From contig NZ_CP077291.1 in assembly GCF_019048065.1 (NCBI RefSeq), positions 3,534,001 through 3,598,000 of the forward strand: a stretch of DNA of 64,000 nucleotides, read 5' to 3'. The position numbers and the translations under genes are program-made. How positions within the stretch are numbered: the stretch's first letter is position 1; each line of letters starts with the position of its first letter. Below are positions 22,349-34,557 of the stretch, in pieces. The notes under the pieces are model-generated. The model saw nothing but the letters and a program-made list of their open reading frames with translations. It was not told the DNA's origin and ran no database searches. Origin of the DNA: Citrobacter farmeri. GTDB lineage: Bacteria; Pseudomonadota; Gammaproteobacteria; Enterobacterales; Enterobacteriaceae.

Positions 22349-23506
22349 TTGAAACGTAGTCTGCTTTTTTCTGCCGCGCTGTATGCGGCGTCATTGACCT
22401 CAGTCCAGGCAGCTCAGCCTGTCGCCGACCCGGTTTTTGCGTCTGATATTGTCGAGCGTTACGCCGAACATATTTTTTATGGCAGCGGGGCGACGGGAAT
22501 GGCGCTCGTCGTGATCGACGGTAATCAGCGCGTTTTTCGCAGTTTCGGCGAAACCCGTCCAGGCAATAACGTACGCCCGCAACTGGATTCAGTCATTCGC
22601 ATTGCGTCACTGACCAAACTGATGACCAGTGAAATGCTGGTGAAACTGCTCGATCAGGGGACGGTTAAACTGGACGATCCGCTCAGTAAATATGCCCCCG
22701 TCGGCGCACGCGTGCCATCGTATGAGGGAAAACCGATCACGCTGGTTAATCTGGCGACGCACACCAGCGCGCTGCCCCGTGAACAGCCTGGCGGCGCGGC
22801 AAAACGTCCGGTGTTTGTCTGGCCGACCCGGGAGCAACGCTGGAGTTATCTCTCTACTGCATCCCTGAAAGCCGCACCGGGGTCGCAGGCGGCCTATTCC
22901 AACCTGGCGTTCGATCTGCTGGCTGATGCACTGGCAAATGCCTCTGGCAAACCTTATACCCAGTTGTTTGAAGAGAAGATCACCCGCCCGCTGGGCATGA
23001 AAGACACTACCTATACTCCCTCTCCCGATCAGTGCAAACGTCTGATGGTGGCGGAAAAAGGGGCCAGTCCGTGTAATAACACACTGGCGGCCATCGGTAG
23101 TGGCGGCGTTTATTCAACACCGGGCGACATGATGCGCTGGATGCAGCAGTATCTGTCCTCTGATTTTTACCAGCGCAGCAATCAGGCCGACAGAATGCAG
23201 ACGCTGATTTATCAGCGCACACAGTTAACGCGAGTAACGGGCATGGATGTCCCCGGTAAAGCCGATGCGTTAGGATTAGGCTGGGTTTATATGGCACCGA
23301 AGAATGGACGCCCGGGAATTATTCAAAAGACCGGCGGTGGCGGTGGGTTTATTACCTATATGGCAATGATTCCGCAAAGAAATGTGGCCGCGTTTGTCGT
23401 CGTCACTCGCTCCCCGCTCACCCGTTTTACCAATATGAGTAACGGTATTAACGATCTGGTCGTCGAACTGAGTGAAAATACTCCGCGCGTGGTTCCAGCA
23501 TCTTAA
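22349..23506 (+). CDS. ampH: D-alanyl-D-alanine carboxypeptidase/endopeptidase AmpH
   Basis: AmpH is a periplasmic penicillin-binding protein related to AmpC that trims peptidoglycan. Starting at the TTG at 22349 gives 385 residues, the E. coli length, and a clean signal peptide (KRSLLFSAALYAASLTSVQA). The serine-enzyme motifs are SLTK, the YSN of AAYSNLAFD, and KTGG in IIQKTGGGGGF. An upstream ATG (22313) would add 12 polar residues before the signal and is disfavoured. It ends exactly where the convergent iprA ends. Confidence 0.95.
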   Translation: MKRSLLFSAALYAASLTSVQAAQPVADPVFASDIVERYAEHIFYGSGATGMALVVIDGNQRVFRSFGETRPGNNVRPQLDSVIRIASLTKLMTSEMLVKLLDQGTVKLDDPLSKYAPVGARVPSYEGKPITLVNLATHTSALPREQPGGAAKRPVFVWPTREQRWSYLSTASLKAAPGSQAAYSNLAFDLLADALANASGKPYTQLFEEKITRPLGMKDTTYTPSPDQCKRLMVAEKGASPCNNTLAAIGSGGVYSTPGDMMRWMQQYLSSDFYQRSNQADRMQTLIYQRTQLTRVTGMDVPGKADALGLGWVYMAPKNGRPGIIQKTGGGGGFITYMAMIPQRNVAAFVVVTRSPLTRFTNMSNGINDLVVELSENTPRVVPAS

Positions 23507-24130
23507 TCAATATTCAGAAGGCAAACGGTTGATACCCATCAGTTTGCCTTTATTCATTTCGATATAGCCGCCTTTACGTAATGCTGCCAGTACTTCTGCC
23601 ACTACAGAACGCGAGATTCGCGTGCGCTGATGTATATAATTCATGACTCCAATGCGGGAGCGTAATCCGTCCTCCCATTCAATCATTGAAATCAATGTCG
23701 AACGAATTTGTTCGTAAGAGTTTTTACCGATTAACTGCCAGTCTCGTTGTTCCATTATACGGTTCTGCCATGTTAACCAGTAGAATGCTTCACGCCACAA
23801 CTGACATTCTTCAATAACCGCAACGGTTTGTGAGGAAGAGAGAGAGTATCCCGAACACATCCCCTCGCTAAGGAGATCGTACTGAACATCATTTTTCATC
23901 ACCCCATTAGTCAGTCCCATAATGAAAGGCGCCTGGCCAATACCAACAAGAATCTGTTCATTGCGTCTTAACGAGATAATTCCTTCCAGAATCACTACTG
24001 TCGTGTCTGGGTTCTTTTCTGTGGAATAGAGAAGATGCTTTTCATTAGCATATGAAAAACGAGTGCCATATTTAGACAACGACTTATCGAGCTGAGCAAA
24101 TTCTTTTAGCGGTTTATTCAGAGATAACAT
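23507..24130 (-). CDS. iprA: Winged-helix regulator IprA (YaiV)
   Basis: IprA is a CRP-like transcription factor without a cyclic-nucleotide site, linked to oxidative-stress resistance in Salmonella. The start MLSLNKPLKEF gives 207 residues, as in E. coli. The N-terminal half is the effector-like domain; the C-terminal winged helix is strongly conserved (GVMNYIHQRTRISRSVVAEV then LRKGGYIEMNKGKL). An ATG 15 codons upstream is rejected because that extension is encoded by a hairpin. The stop abuts that of ampH with no gap. Confidence 0.9.
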   Translation of the reverse strand: MLSLNKPLKEFAQLDKSLSKYGTRFSYANEKHLLYSTEKNPDTTVVILEGIISLRRNEQILVGIGQAPFIMGLTNGVMKNDVQYDLLSEGMCSGYSLSSSQTVAVIEECQLWREAFYWLTWQNRIMEQRDWQLIGKNSYEQIRSTLISMIEWEDGLRSRIGVMNYIHQRTRISRSVVAEVLAALRKGGYIEMNKGKLMGINRLPSEY

Positions 24131-24148
24131 CTGCGCGTTCCTTACATT

Positions 24149-24179
24149 AATGCCCGTCAAATCCTTGACGGGCATTTTT
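24149..24179 (+). terminator. Intrinsic terminator between yaiT-type gene and iprA
   Basis: A perfect 12-bp stem AATGCCCGTCAA/TTGACGGGCATT with a four-base loop is followed by a T-run on the plus strand (24175-24179). In that orientation it would stop antisense read-through from ampH. The same hairpin folds on the minus strand and separates the autotransporter message from iprA, though with only a short T-tract there. Confidence 0.7.
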
Positions 24180-24218
24180 CAGATTAACTACGCGATATCC
24201 ATTTCCGTAAGGGAATGA

Positions 24219-27140
<2,922 letters not shown>

Positions 27141-27652
27141 TTGTCATCCCTCCTCAGGGACGTAATAGTGTTGATCCATCAATTATCAATGCATAGAAAA
27201 CATTTTGTTTTGCGAGGAGGATTATGCGGTGTCCACAATGAAAGGTTCAATTATTCTTTCCTTGCAGTCCGGAAACAGACAATAACAAAAACCAGGATAA
27301 TATTCAATTGAAAAATACAAAAACACATATAAATCAATAATATAAATTAACACCAAAAACAGAAACCATATAGTACACCAATACTTAACATAGCGATAAT
27401 TGATAATAATTAATAAATAAAAACCCAATCAATTAAAATAGCAGTTCATATAAATAAATAGATACTTTAAATAAACAAACAAAAAGCAATAAAACATCCA
27501 AATATAAATATTTAGCTATTCATATCAAAAAATTGCCAGACTATTCTATTTATTTTTCAATAAAACAAAGCCATAAGGCCAATTTTCGTAAAACACTCGC
27601 GTGCGGCTTCAGGTATACTATGGCCTTCAATTTCACAAGCATCAGGCATACC
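27141..27652. other. AT-rich intergenic region, yaiT to hemB
   Basis: About 510 bases with markedly lower GC than the flanks, especially 27280-27540, which is mostly A-rich. It must hold the divergent promoters of the autotransporter and hemB. The composition suggests H-NS binding and silencing of the autotransporter, which is inference. Confidence 0.6.
27614..27619 (+). promoter_or_regulatory. Candidate -10 of hemB
   Basis: TATACT lies 34 bases before the hemB start in the sequence GGTATACTATGG. No good -35 is seen at the right distance. Confidence 0.45.
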
Positions 27653-28627
27653 ATGACAGACTTAATCCATCGCCCTCGCCGTCTGCGCAAATCTGCAGCG
27701 CTGCGCGCCATGTTTGAAGAGACAACACTCAGCTTGAACGATCTGGTGTTGCCGATCTTTGTTGAAGAAGAACTCGACGACTACAAAGCGATTGAGGCTA
27801 TGCCCGGCGTCATGCGCATCCCGGAGAAACACCTGGCGCGCGAGATCGAACGCATTGCCAACGCCGGAATCCGTTCCATCATGACTTTTGGCATCTCTCA
27901 CCATACCGATGACACCGGCAGCGATGCCTGGAAGGAAGACGGTCTGGTGGCGCGGATGTCGCGCATTTGCAAGCAGACCGTACCGGAAATGATCGTGATG
28001 TCTGATACCTGCTTCTGCGAATATACCTCCCACGGTCACTGCGGCGTGCTCTGCGAGCACGGCGTGGATAACGACGCAACGCTTGCAAACCTCGGTAAGC
28101 AGGCCGTTGTCGCAGCAGCAGCAGGCGCAGATTTCATCGCCCCTTCCGCCGCAATGGATGGTCAGGTGCAGGCAATTCGCCAGGCGCTGGATGCCGCAGG
28201 TTTTACCGACACGGCCATCATGTCCTACTCCACCAAATTTGCCTCTTCATTCTATGGTCCGTTCCGTGAAGCAGCAGGTACGGCGCTGAAAGGCGATCGC
28301 AAAACCTATCAAATGAACCCGATGAACCGTCGTGAAGCGATTCGTGAATCGCTGCTCGATGAAGCGCAGGGCGCGGACTGCCTGATGGTGAAACCGGCAG
28401 GTGCCTATCTGGATGTATTGCGTGATATCCGTGAACGTACGGAGCTGCCGCTCGGCGCGTATCAGGTCAGCGGCGAATATGCGATGATCAAATTTGCCGC
28501 GATGGCGGGCGCGATTGATGAAGAAAAAGTGGTGCTGGAAAGTTTAGGTGCCATCAAACGTGCTGGCGCGGATCTGATCTTCAGCTACTTCGCGCTGGAT
28601 CTGGCCGAGAAGAAAATTCTGCGTTAA
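27653..28627 (+). CDS. hemB: Delta-aminolevulinic acid dehydratase HemB
   Basis: HemB condenses two 5-aminolevulinates to porphobilinogen in heme synthesis. The start [14 protein letters not shown] gives 324 residues as in E. coli; the upstream in-frame ATG is not conserved. The zinc-binding Cys cluster is [18 protein letters not shown], and the active-site lysines lie in [15 protein letters not shown] and [10 protein letters not shown]. It stands alone between the AT-rich region and the OlsF-like gene. Confidence 0.97.
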   Translation: MTDLIHRPRRLRKSAALRAMFEETTLSLNDLVLPIFVEEELDDYKAIEAMPGVMRIPEKHLAREIERIANAGIRSIMTFGISHHTDDTGSDAWKEDGLVARMSRICKQTVPEMIVMSDTCFCEYTSHGHCGVLCEHGVDNDATLANLGKQAVVAAAAGADFIAPSAAMDGQVQAIRQALDAAGFTDTAIMSYSTKFASSFYGPFREAAGTALKGDRKTYQMNPMNRREAIRESLLDEAQGADCLMVKPAGAYLDVLRDIRERTELPLGAYQVSGEYAMIKFAAMAGAIDEEKVVLESLGAIKRAGADLIFSYFALDLAEKKILR

Positions 28628-28642
28628 TTTTTTCGTTCCCTT

Positions 28643-28665
28643 GCCGGGTGGTCTCGCCATCCGGC
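28643..28665. repeat. Single REP unit after hemB
   Basis: GCCGGGTGG and CCATCCGGC flank a short GTCTCG-type loop, a compact REP palindrome 16 bases past the hemB stop. It may close the hemB transcript. Confidence 0.6.
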
Positions 28666-28676
28666 CCTTCCCCAAA

Positions 28677-28705
28677 ACGTCACCCAAACGTCATACAAGC
28701 GACAC
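28677..28705 (+). promoter_or_regulatory. Candidate Pho box upstream of the OlsF-like gene
   Basis: Three 7-base units ACGTCAC (28677), ACGTCAT (28688) and GCGACAC (28699) recur with exact 11-base spacing, separated by CCAA and ACAA. This is the geometry of PhoB half-sites (CTGTCAT plus a four-base spacer), with GTCA kept in the first two. It lies 44-72 bases before the start codon. No strong -10 is obvious after it, so it is a candidate only. Confidence 0.5.
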
Positions 28706-28748
28706 TTACCGCTTCTACTGTCAGCACAGGACAGAAGGAGATGCGGCT

Positions 28749-30476
28749 ATGTTTAGTCTCGATAACGTACTCAACGACCTTTGGCCTGCGGCGAGGACCG
28801 CGCCCTGGCAAAAGAAGGTGCTTCAACGCGTATTGTATGAAAAAGAGTTCCAGCAGTTTGCCGCCCGCCATCGTCATCTGAAAGGCGTGGATATGGTGGA
28901 ACAGGTCCTGGAGCATCTGCAAATATGTTGTGAAATCCCCGAGCACCACATCGAAAACATCCCTGAAAATGGCCCGCTGGTGATCATCGCCAACCACCCC
29001 ACCGGTGCGCTGGACGGACTGGCGCTCATCTATGCCCTCTCCCGCGTGCGTCGAGATATCAAAGTGGTGACCAACCGACTGCTTTCCCATCTGGAACCCC
29101 TGCGCTCGCTGTTCATCCCGGTAGACAATATTCAGGGACGGACGCCGAAATCGTCGCTGCAGCAAATGGATACTCACCTGCAGGCTGGCGGCGCGCTGGT
29201 TTTCTTCCCGGCGGGTGAAGTCTCGCGGCTGACGCTGACAGGGATCGCCGAACGCCGCTGGCATTCCGGTTTTATCCGCATGGCGGAAAAATACCGGACG
29301 CCGCTGCTGCCGGTACATATCCAGGCTTATAACAGCCCGCTGTTCTATGCCTGCGGACTGGTTTCCTCCAGCGCCACGCTGCTGCTGTTAATGCAGCAAA
29401 TGTTTCGCCGCCGCGGCAGCACGCTGCCCGTACGCATCGGTCAACAGATAGCCTGGACACAGTGGTCCGTGAGCAAAAGCAATGTTCGTGAACAGGCGGA
29501 AAAGTGTCGGGAACATGTGATTGCGTTGGGCAAAGGCCGACCGGGCGTCTTTCGCACCGAGTCGACGATCGCCCCGCCGGAAAACAGAGTCCGACTGAAA
29601 CGCGAACTGGCGCAGACGGCGTGTCTGGGGCAAACCGCTGATGGCAAGCAGATTTACCTCTGGCAGCGCAACGGGCAGGAGGAAGCGACGATCCTGCGCG
29701 AGTTGGGACGACTGCGTGAAATCGCCTTTCGTGCCGTCGGTGAGGGCAGCGGCAAACGCAGGGATATCGATCGCTACGATGATGACTATCTGCATCTGAT
29801 CTTATGGGACGAGGAAGACCTCGAGATCGTCGGTGCTTACCGGTTCAGCCCCTGCGCGCAGCAGCTGGAAAAACAGGGGCTGGAGGGACTCTACAGCCAC
29901 ACGCTGTTTCATTACGATGAGCGGATGGCAGACATCATGCAGCATGGTATTGAACTGGGGCGTAGCTTTATTCAGCCACGCTACTGGGGGCGTCGCGGAC
30001 TGGATTATCTTTGGTCTGGAATCGGTGCCTGGCTGGCACGTAACCCGCAGTATCGTTACCTGTTTGGGCCGGTGTCTATCTCCGGGGGATTGCCACCGGA
30101 TGCGCGCGATCTGCTGGTTGCCTTCTATCGACTATGGTTCCCGCCAACGCATCCGCTGGCCGTCTCACGCCAGCCGTATCCCGCTTCGCTCCCGGATGTA
30201 CTGGCACAGTTTGCAGGCAACGATTACTACGAAGATCTGACGCGACTGAAGTCGCTACTGGGAAATCTCGGCTGCGGCATTCCTCCGCTCTATAAGCAAT
30301 ACTCAGAGCTCTGCGAACCCGGTGGCGTGCAGTTTATCGATTTCGGCAGCGATCCGGATTTTAACCACTGTGTCGATGGTCTGGTGCTGGTGGATTTAAC
30401 GTATCTGAAGGCTAACCGCTATCAGCGCTATATTGGTGAGCATTTGACATTTTTATCAGGTGGCAACGTCGCCTGA
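28749..30476 (+). CDS. Bifunctional acyltransferase, OlsF-type ornithine lipid synthase
   Basis: A 575-residue two-domain protein. Residues about 75-235 form a PlsC-like acyltransferase with NHPTGALDG (His83, Asp89) and FPAGEVS (154-160). Residues about 285-510 resemble the OlsB-type GNAT fold, including LRELGRLREIAFRAVGEG and LEIVGAYRF. The fusion is the architecture of OlsF, shown in Serratia to make ornithine lipids by acylating ornithine and then the product. The start at MFSLDNVLNDLWP follows AGAAGGAG. It is convergent with tauD, at a locus where E. coli has nothing, and carries a Pho-box-like array upstream. The substrate is inferred. Confidence 0.8.
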   Translation: MFSLDNVLNDLWPAARTAPWQKKVLQRVLYEKEFQQFAARHRHLKGVDMVEQVLEHLQICCEIPEHHIENIPENGPLVIIANHPTGALDGLALIYALSRVRRDIKVVTNRLLSHLEPLRSLFIPVDNIQGRTPKSSLQQMDTHLQAGGALVFFPAGEVSRLTLTGIAERRWHSGFIRMAEKYRTPLLPVHIQAYNSPLFYACGLVSSSATLLLLMQQMFRRRGSTLPVRIGQQIAWTQWSVSKSNVREQAEKCREHVIALGKGRPGVFRTESTIAPPENRVRLKRELAQTACLGQTADGKQIYLWQRNGQEEATILRELGRLREIAFRAVGEGSGKRRDIDRYDDDYLHLILWDEEDLEIVGAYRFSPCAQQLEKQGLEGLYSHTLFHYDERMADIMQHGIELGRSFIQPRYWGRRGLDYLWSGIGAWLARNPQYRYLFGPVSISGGLPPDARDLLVAFYRLWFPPTHPLAVSRQPYPASLPDVLAQFAGNDYYEDLTRLKSLLGNLGCGIPPLYKQYSELCEPGGVQFIDFGSDPDFNHCVDGLVLVDLTYLKANRYQRYIGEHLTFLSGGNVA

Positions 30477-30502
30477 TCTGGCCTACGGTTCTGTAGACCA
30501 GA
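30477..30502. terminator. Hairpin between convergent olsF-like gene and tauD
   Basis: TCTGGCCTAC (30477-30486) pairs with GTAGACCAGA (30493-30502) with one mismatch and a six-base loop, directly after the stop codon. No U-run follows on either strand. Confidence 0.45.
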
Positions 30503-30524
30503 GAAGCGACGCGCCATCGGCTAT

Positions 30525-31376
30525 TCAGCCCGCGCGAAAATAAGGTTTATCCCCCAGGATTGTCGCCCGGTGCATAATGCGCCGCTGCGGCAGGTAATCG
30601 GCGTTTGCATAATGCTGTGTCACGCGGTTATCCCAAATCGCCACGTCATTTGGCTGCCAGCGCCATCGCACCTGAAACTCTGGTTTTGTAATATGCGCAA
30701 ACAGGAAGCCGAGCAGCGCCTCACTCTCTTTCTCCGTCACATCGACAATGCGCGTGGTAAAACCTTCATTGACAAACAGCGCCTGCTTACCGCTCACCGG
30801 ATGGGTTCGCACCACCGGATGCAGCAGCGGCGGATGCTTCGCCACCGCTTCACGCCAGCGCTGATGCTCCTCCTCTGTCTTGCGGTACTTGTATTCCTGG
30901 AAGGATTTACGGAAGTCATGTTCCGCCCGCAGACCGTTCAGCAACTGGCGAAACGGTTCTGATAGCGCCTCATACGCCGCGATACCGCTGGTCCACAACG
31001 TATCGCCGCCGGTGGACGGTAACTCCTTAGCCGCCAGAATCGCCCCGGCAGGCGGTGTCTCAATAAAGGTGACGTCGGTGTGCCAGTTGTCATTATCCGG
31101 TGGATTATCATTGTGCGTATCCAGCACGATAATCTCCTCCACGCCTTCGGCATGGGGATAAACCGGATGAATGTGCAGCTCGCCAAAGCGCTGGGCCAGC
31201 GCGCGCTGCTGCTGTGGCGTGATAGCCTGTTCGCGCAGGAACACCACCTGATGTCGCAGCACCGCATGGTAAAGCTGCTCAAACTGATTGTCGCTCAGCG
31301 GGCGGGTTAAGTCCGCCCCCGCGATCTGCGCGCCGATGTACGGCCCCAGCGGGGTAATGCTCAGACGTTCACTCAT
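30525..31376 (-). CDS. tauD: Taurine dioxygenase TauD
   Basis: TauD uses Fe(II), 2-oxoglutarate and oxygen to release sulfite from taurine during sulfate starvation. The 283 residues match E. coli. The iron ligands are in NWHTDVTF (His and Asp) and WDNRVTQHYANADY (His); the 2-oxoglutarate-binding Arg lies near RRIMHRATI. It overlaps tauC by four bases, the last gene of tauABCD. Confidence 0.97.
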   Translation of the reverse strand: MSERLSITPLGPYIGAQIAGADLTRPLSDNQFEQLYHAVLRHQVVFLREQAITPQQQRALAQRFGELHIHPVYPHAEGVEEIIVLDTHNDNPPDNDNWHTDVTFIETPPAGAILAAKELPSTGGDTLWTSGIAAYEALSEPFRQLLNGLRAEHDFRKSFQEYKYRKTEEEHQRWREAVAKHPPLLHPVVRTHPVSGKQALFVNEGFTTRIVDVTEKESEALLGFLFAHITKPEFQVRWRWQPNDVAIWDNRVTQHYANADYLPQRRIMHRATILGDKPYFRAG

Positions 31377-32200
31377 TGGACTTCTCCATGCCAGGGTGTC
31401 AGACGGCGCTGAAGCGCGCGCAGACCCAGTTCTAAAATAAAAGCGATAATCGCAATCACCGCGATCCCTGCCAGTACCACATCGGTCGCCAGAAACTCAC
31501 CGGCCGACTGCACCATAAACCCTAACCCCCTCGTTGCCGCAATCAGCTCCGCCGCCACCAGCGTTGACCAGCCCACGCCGAGGCCAATGCGCAATCCGGT
31601 AAGGATCTCCGGCAGTGCGCCTGGCAGAATGACCAGCCACAACACCTGCGCCCGGCTCGCGCCCAGCGATCGAGCGGCGCGGATCCGCACCTGCTGCGCG
31701 CTCTTCACGCCGGCCAGCGCAGACATCGCGACCGGGGCAAAAATCGCCAGATAGATCAGCAGGATCTTGGACGTTTCACCAATCCCGAACCAGATCACCA
31801 TCAACGGCAAATAGGCCAGCGGTGGCACCGGACGATAAAGCTCAATAATCGGATCGAGAATGCCGCGTAGCGTCGGGCTGAGCCCCATCGCGATCCCGAC
31901 CGGAATGCCGAAAGCCACCGCAGCCAGCAGCGCCAACACAATGCGGGTCAGGCTGGCGGCCAGATGCTGCCACAGCGTGGCATCCATAAACCCTTGCGGA
32001 CCGGCGATGGTAATAAGCTTTTGCAGCACCTGGTCCGGCGGCGGCAAAAATAAAGGGCTTATCAACTGCAGCGCCGCAACCGTCCACCACACCGCCAGAA
32101 TCACCGTCAGCGTTGCAAGGCTCAGGGTTATCTGGCGCGAGAACGGCCAGCGCCACTTCAGCGGCCGTTGACGCGGTTTATCGTTGATCACCACACTCAT
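31373..32200 (-). CDS. tauC: Taurine ABC transporter permease TauC
   Basis: The 275-residue inner-membrane subunit of the taurine importer, with about six helices and the ATPase-contact loop [24 protein letters not shown]. It overlaps both tauB and tauD by four bases, showing translational coupling in the operon. Confidence 0.97.
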   Translation of the reverse strand: MSVVINDKPRQRPLKWRWPFSRQITLSLATLTVILAVWWTVAALQLISPLFLPPPDQVLQKLITIAGPQGFMDATLWQHLAASLTRIVLALLAAVAFGIPVGIAMGLSPTLRGILDPIIELYRPVPPLAYLPLMVIWFGIGETSKILLIYLAIFAPVAMSALAGVKSAQQVRIRAARSLGASRAQVLWLVILPGALPEILTGLRIGLGVGWSTLVAAELIAATRGLGFMVQSAGEFLATDVVLAGIAVIAIIAFILELGLRALQRRLTPWHGEVQ

Positions 32201-32964
32201 GAGAAGGCCTCCCGTTGTTCAAAGACACGGCTCAGGACGTATTCGCGGGTCGCGATAAACTCTGGGTCGGACTTAATGCTGCGGCTTGCTTCACCGGCCA
32301 CAAAACGGCGGGCAAAGGTCAGCGGCAAACGCTCCAGCACCCGGCCAGGCCCAGGGGACAGCAGCACCAGTTCGGTCGCCATAAACACGGCTTCTTCAAT
32401 ATCATGCGTAATCAGCAGCACCTGCTTGCCGGTCTCATGCCACAGTTTTAGCAGCAGAGTTTGCATCTGTTCGCGAGTAAAAGCGTCCAGCGCGCCAAAG
32501 GGTTCATCCAGCAGCAACAGCTGTGGATTCGCCGCCAGCGCGCGGGCAATGCCAACGCGCTGGCGCTGACCGCCGGAAAGCTGCCAGATAAAGCGTTTTC
32601 CGGCGCCCTCCAGCCCGACTTTTTTCAACATTTCCTGAGCGATGCTGACACGCTGCGCTTTCCCGATGCCGGCCAGTTGCAGACCCAACGCGACGTTATC
32701 CTGCACATTACGCCACGGCAGTAACCCTTCGTGCTGAAACACCACGCCGCGCTCCGCCCCCGGTCCATCGACGCGTTTTCCTGCCAGTTGAATGCTGCCG
32801 TGCTGATACGGCACAAATCCGGCAATCAGGTTCAACAGCGTCGTTTTGCCACATCCCGACGGCCCCAGCACCACCAGCAGTTCACCGCTGTCGAGCGTCA
32901 GATTAATATCTTCCAGCGCCGGTTTACCGCCGTAATCGGCATACAGATGAGAGAGTTGCAGCAT
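32197..32964 (-). CDS. tauB: Taurine ABC transporter ATPase TauB
   Basis: The 255-residue ATP-binding subunit. Walker [10 protein letters not shown], signature [15 protein letters not shown], Walker [12 protein letters not shown] and the switch His in ITHDIEEA are intact. It follows tauA by 11 bases. Confidence 0.97.
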   Translation of the reverse strand: MLQLSHLYADYGGKPALEDINLTLDSGELLVVLGPSGCGKTTLLNLIAGFVPYQHGSIQLAGKRVDGPGAERGVVFQHEGLLPWRNVQDNVALGLQLAGIGKAQRVSIAQEMLKKVGLEGAGKRFIWQLSGGQRQRVGIARALAANPQLLLLDEPFGALDAFTREQMQTLLLKLWHETGKQVLLITHDIEEAVFMATELVLLSPGPGRVLERLPLTFARRFVAGEASRSIKSDPEFIATREYVLSRVFEQREAFS

Positions 32965-32975
32965 CAGCGCCTCCT

Positions 32976-33938
32976 TTATTGCACGAAGCGATCGGTAACG
33001 TACTGGCTGTAATCGCTTGCTACCGCAGGCACCTTGCCCTGCTCTTTCAGAAATTGCGCGGTGTCGATAATCGCTTTGTTCACCGGGCCGGTGAGTTCAG
33101 CCGTCTGCTGCTGAGGCGTGAGATAGGTATTGCCTTTCACCAACCCCGGCACATCGGCTTCCGGCACGCCGCTCAGGCGCGACAGCTTGCTGATGTTCTC
33201 CGGCTGTTTCAGCCATTCGTCGGGATTTGCAATATAGGGCTGCTGCGCGTCGATAGCGCTTTTCGCGAAGGCTTTCACCACCTCCGGATACTTCTCGGCA
33301 AAGTCTTTGCGCACCACCCACACATCAAGCGTTGGGGCCCCCCACTCGCCGACTTTTTCCGAGTCGGTCAGCACCTTGCCGTCTTTTTCCAGTGCGTTAA
33401 CAGCGGGTGCCCAGACATAAGCCCCATCAATATCTCCACGCTGCCAGGCGGCGATAATCGCCGGCGGCTGCAGGTTCACAATCTCCACCTGACCGGGTTT
33501 GATCCCCCAGTGTTTCAATGCCGCCAACAGACTGTAGTGGGTGGTAGAGATAAACGGCACCGCGATGCGTTTGCCGATCAGATCCTCGGGTTTGCTGATA
33601 TCTTTCTTCACCACCAGCGCTTCGGAATTACCAAGTTTTGACGCCAGCAGGAAAACTTCAATCGGTACCTGCTGACTGGCGGCGACCGCCAGCGGGCTGG
33701 AGCCGAGATTGCCGATCTGCACATCGCCAGAGGCCAGGGCGCGAACGATGCTCGCGCCGCTGTCGAATTTGCGCCAGTCAACGGTGGCCCCGCTCGCTTT
33801 GGCGAAGGTGTTATCCGCCTGCGCCACTTTCGCCGGTTCAGCGGAGGTTTGATACGCGACGGTGACGTTCACCGCCTGCGCCTGAAAGGTGATGAATGCC
33901 AGTGCGGCAAGAAGTGTATTACGCGATGAACGTGCCAT
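32976..33938 (-). CDS. tauA: Taurine-binding periplasmic protein TauA
   Basis: The 320-residue binding protein that captures taurine in the periplasm. It has a signal peptide ending near FQAQA and an SsuA/NMT1-type fold with conserved [20 protein letters not shown] and [15 protein letters not shown]. First gene of tauABCD; expression in E. coli needs Cbl and CysB, and an AT-rich stretch upstream (around 33990-34020) could hold their site. Confidence 0.96.
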   Translation of the reverse strand: MARSSRNTLLAALAFITFQAQAVNVTVAYQTSAEPAKVAQADNTFAKASGATVDWRKFDSGASIVRALASGDVQIGNLGSSPLAVAASQQVPIEVFLLASKLGNSEALVVKKDISKPEDLIGKRIAVPFISTTHYSLLAALKHWGIKPGQVEIVNLQPPAIIAAWQRGDIDGAYVWAPAVNALEKDGKVLTDSEKVGEWGAPTLDVWVVRKDFAEKYPEVVKAFAKSAIDAQQPYIANPDEWLKQPENISKLSRLSGVPEADVPGLVKGNTYLTPQQQTAELTGPVNKAIIDTAQFLKEQGKVPAVASDYSQYVTDRFVQ

Positions 33939-34157
33939 ATTGTCTGCTCCCTTGTCTTGTTATGGGGGCAGTATTTCGTTGCGGCCGGATTTGATAAAGG
34001 AATTAAAAATTCTTGCTAAGAACAAAGCGTTTTTAGAAAAAAAGTGGGAATGGTTAGCGATTTTCAATATTTAGCTATGCCTTATATGTCGCTATGGAGA
34101 AGGGTTCCGTTCGCTTTATGTCCATTGCTTCTCTGGGAACAACTCACCCGCGAACGT

Positions 34158-34506
34158 GTTAAGGGCGTTCTCCGCCACACCCTTAACAATCCCGGCTCCC
34201 GGCGAGGAAAATCGCCACGTTGTGGTCCATTCGCCTTATGCCGTCTGCCTGTCGGGTCGGGGCCGAGCCTGCATCCCTGCAGGCCGCCCCCTCCGCCCGC
34301 TTCCCTGCGGGCGGACCCGGTCAGCCGTCAACGGCTCATCGATTTTCACGCCGGACCAACGGCATCGCTTCAATTCTCTGCCTTTCAGGTAAAGTCATTT
34401 CGCTGTAAAAAAGCAAACTGCGGAGATGGTAGGGTGTGGATTGGTCCGGCTGAAAATTGCCGACGTGTTTCCGCAGGGCCGGGGGAACCCGCAGGGATGC
34501 GGGTTC
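34158..34506. repeat. Cluster of perfect hairpins, possible structured RNA
   Basis: Perfect stems in order: GTTAAGGG 34158-34165 with CCCTTAAC 34180-34187; GGCGA/TCGCC 34201-34216; GCCTGCA-TCCC-TGCAGGC 34267-34284; CCGCCCGC-TTCCCT-GCGGGCGG 34293-34314; AGCCGT/ACGGCT 34323-34336; GAACCCGCA-GGGA-TGCGGGTTC 34485-34506. Long-range pairs are GCCGGACCAA 34350-34359 with TTGGTCCGGC 34441-34450, and CTGCGGA 34418-34424 with TCCGCAG 34470-34476, which cross each other. No known RNA family is recognised. Confidence 0.6.
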
Positions 34507-34525
34507 AGGGCGCGCGAAGCAGTGT

Positions 34526-34557
34526 CGTAGGCCGGATAAGCGTAGCGCCATCCGGCA
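34526..34557. repeat. REP unit
   Basis: Starts CGTAGGCCGGATAAGCG and ends GCGCCATCCGGCA, a typical REP palindrome at the downstream edge of the hairpin cluster. Confidence 0.8.

Noticed and set aside
27222..27428. 68-residue hydrophobic minus-strand frame
   Set aside because: AT-rich region gives Ile/Tyr/Phe-rich translation by composition; no ribosome site and no match known to me.
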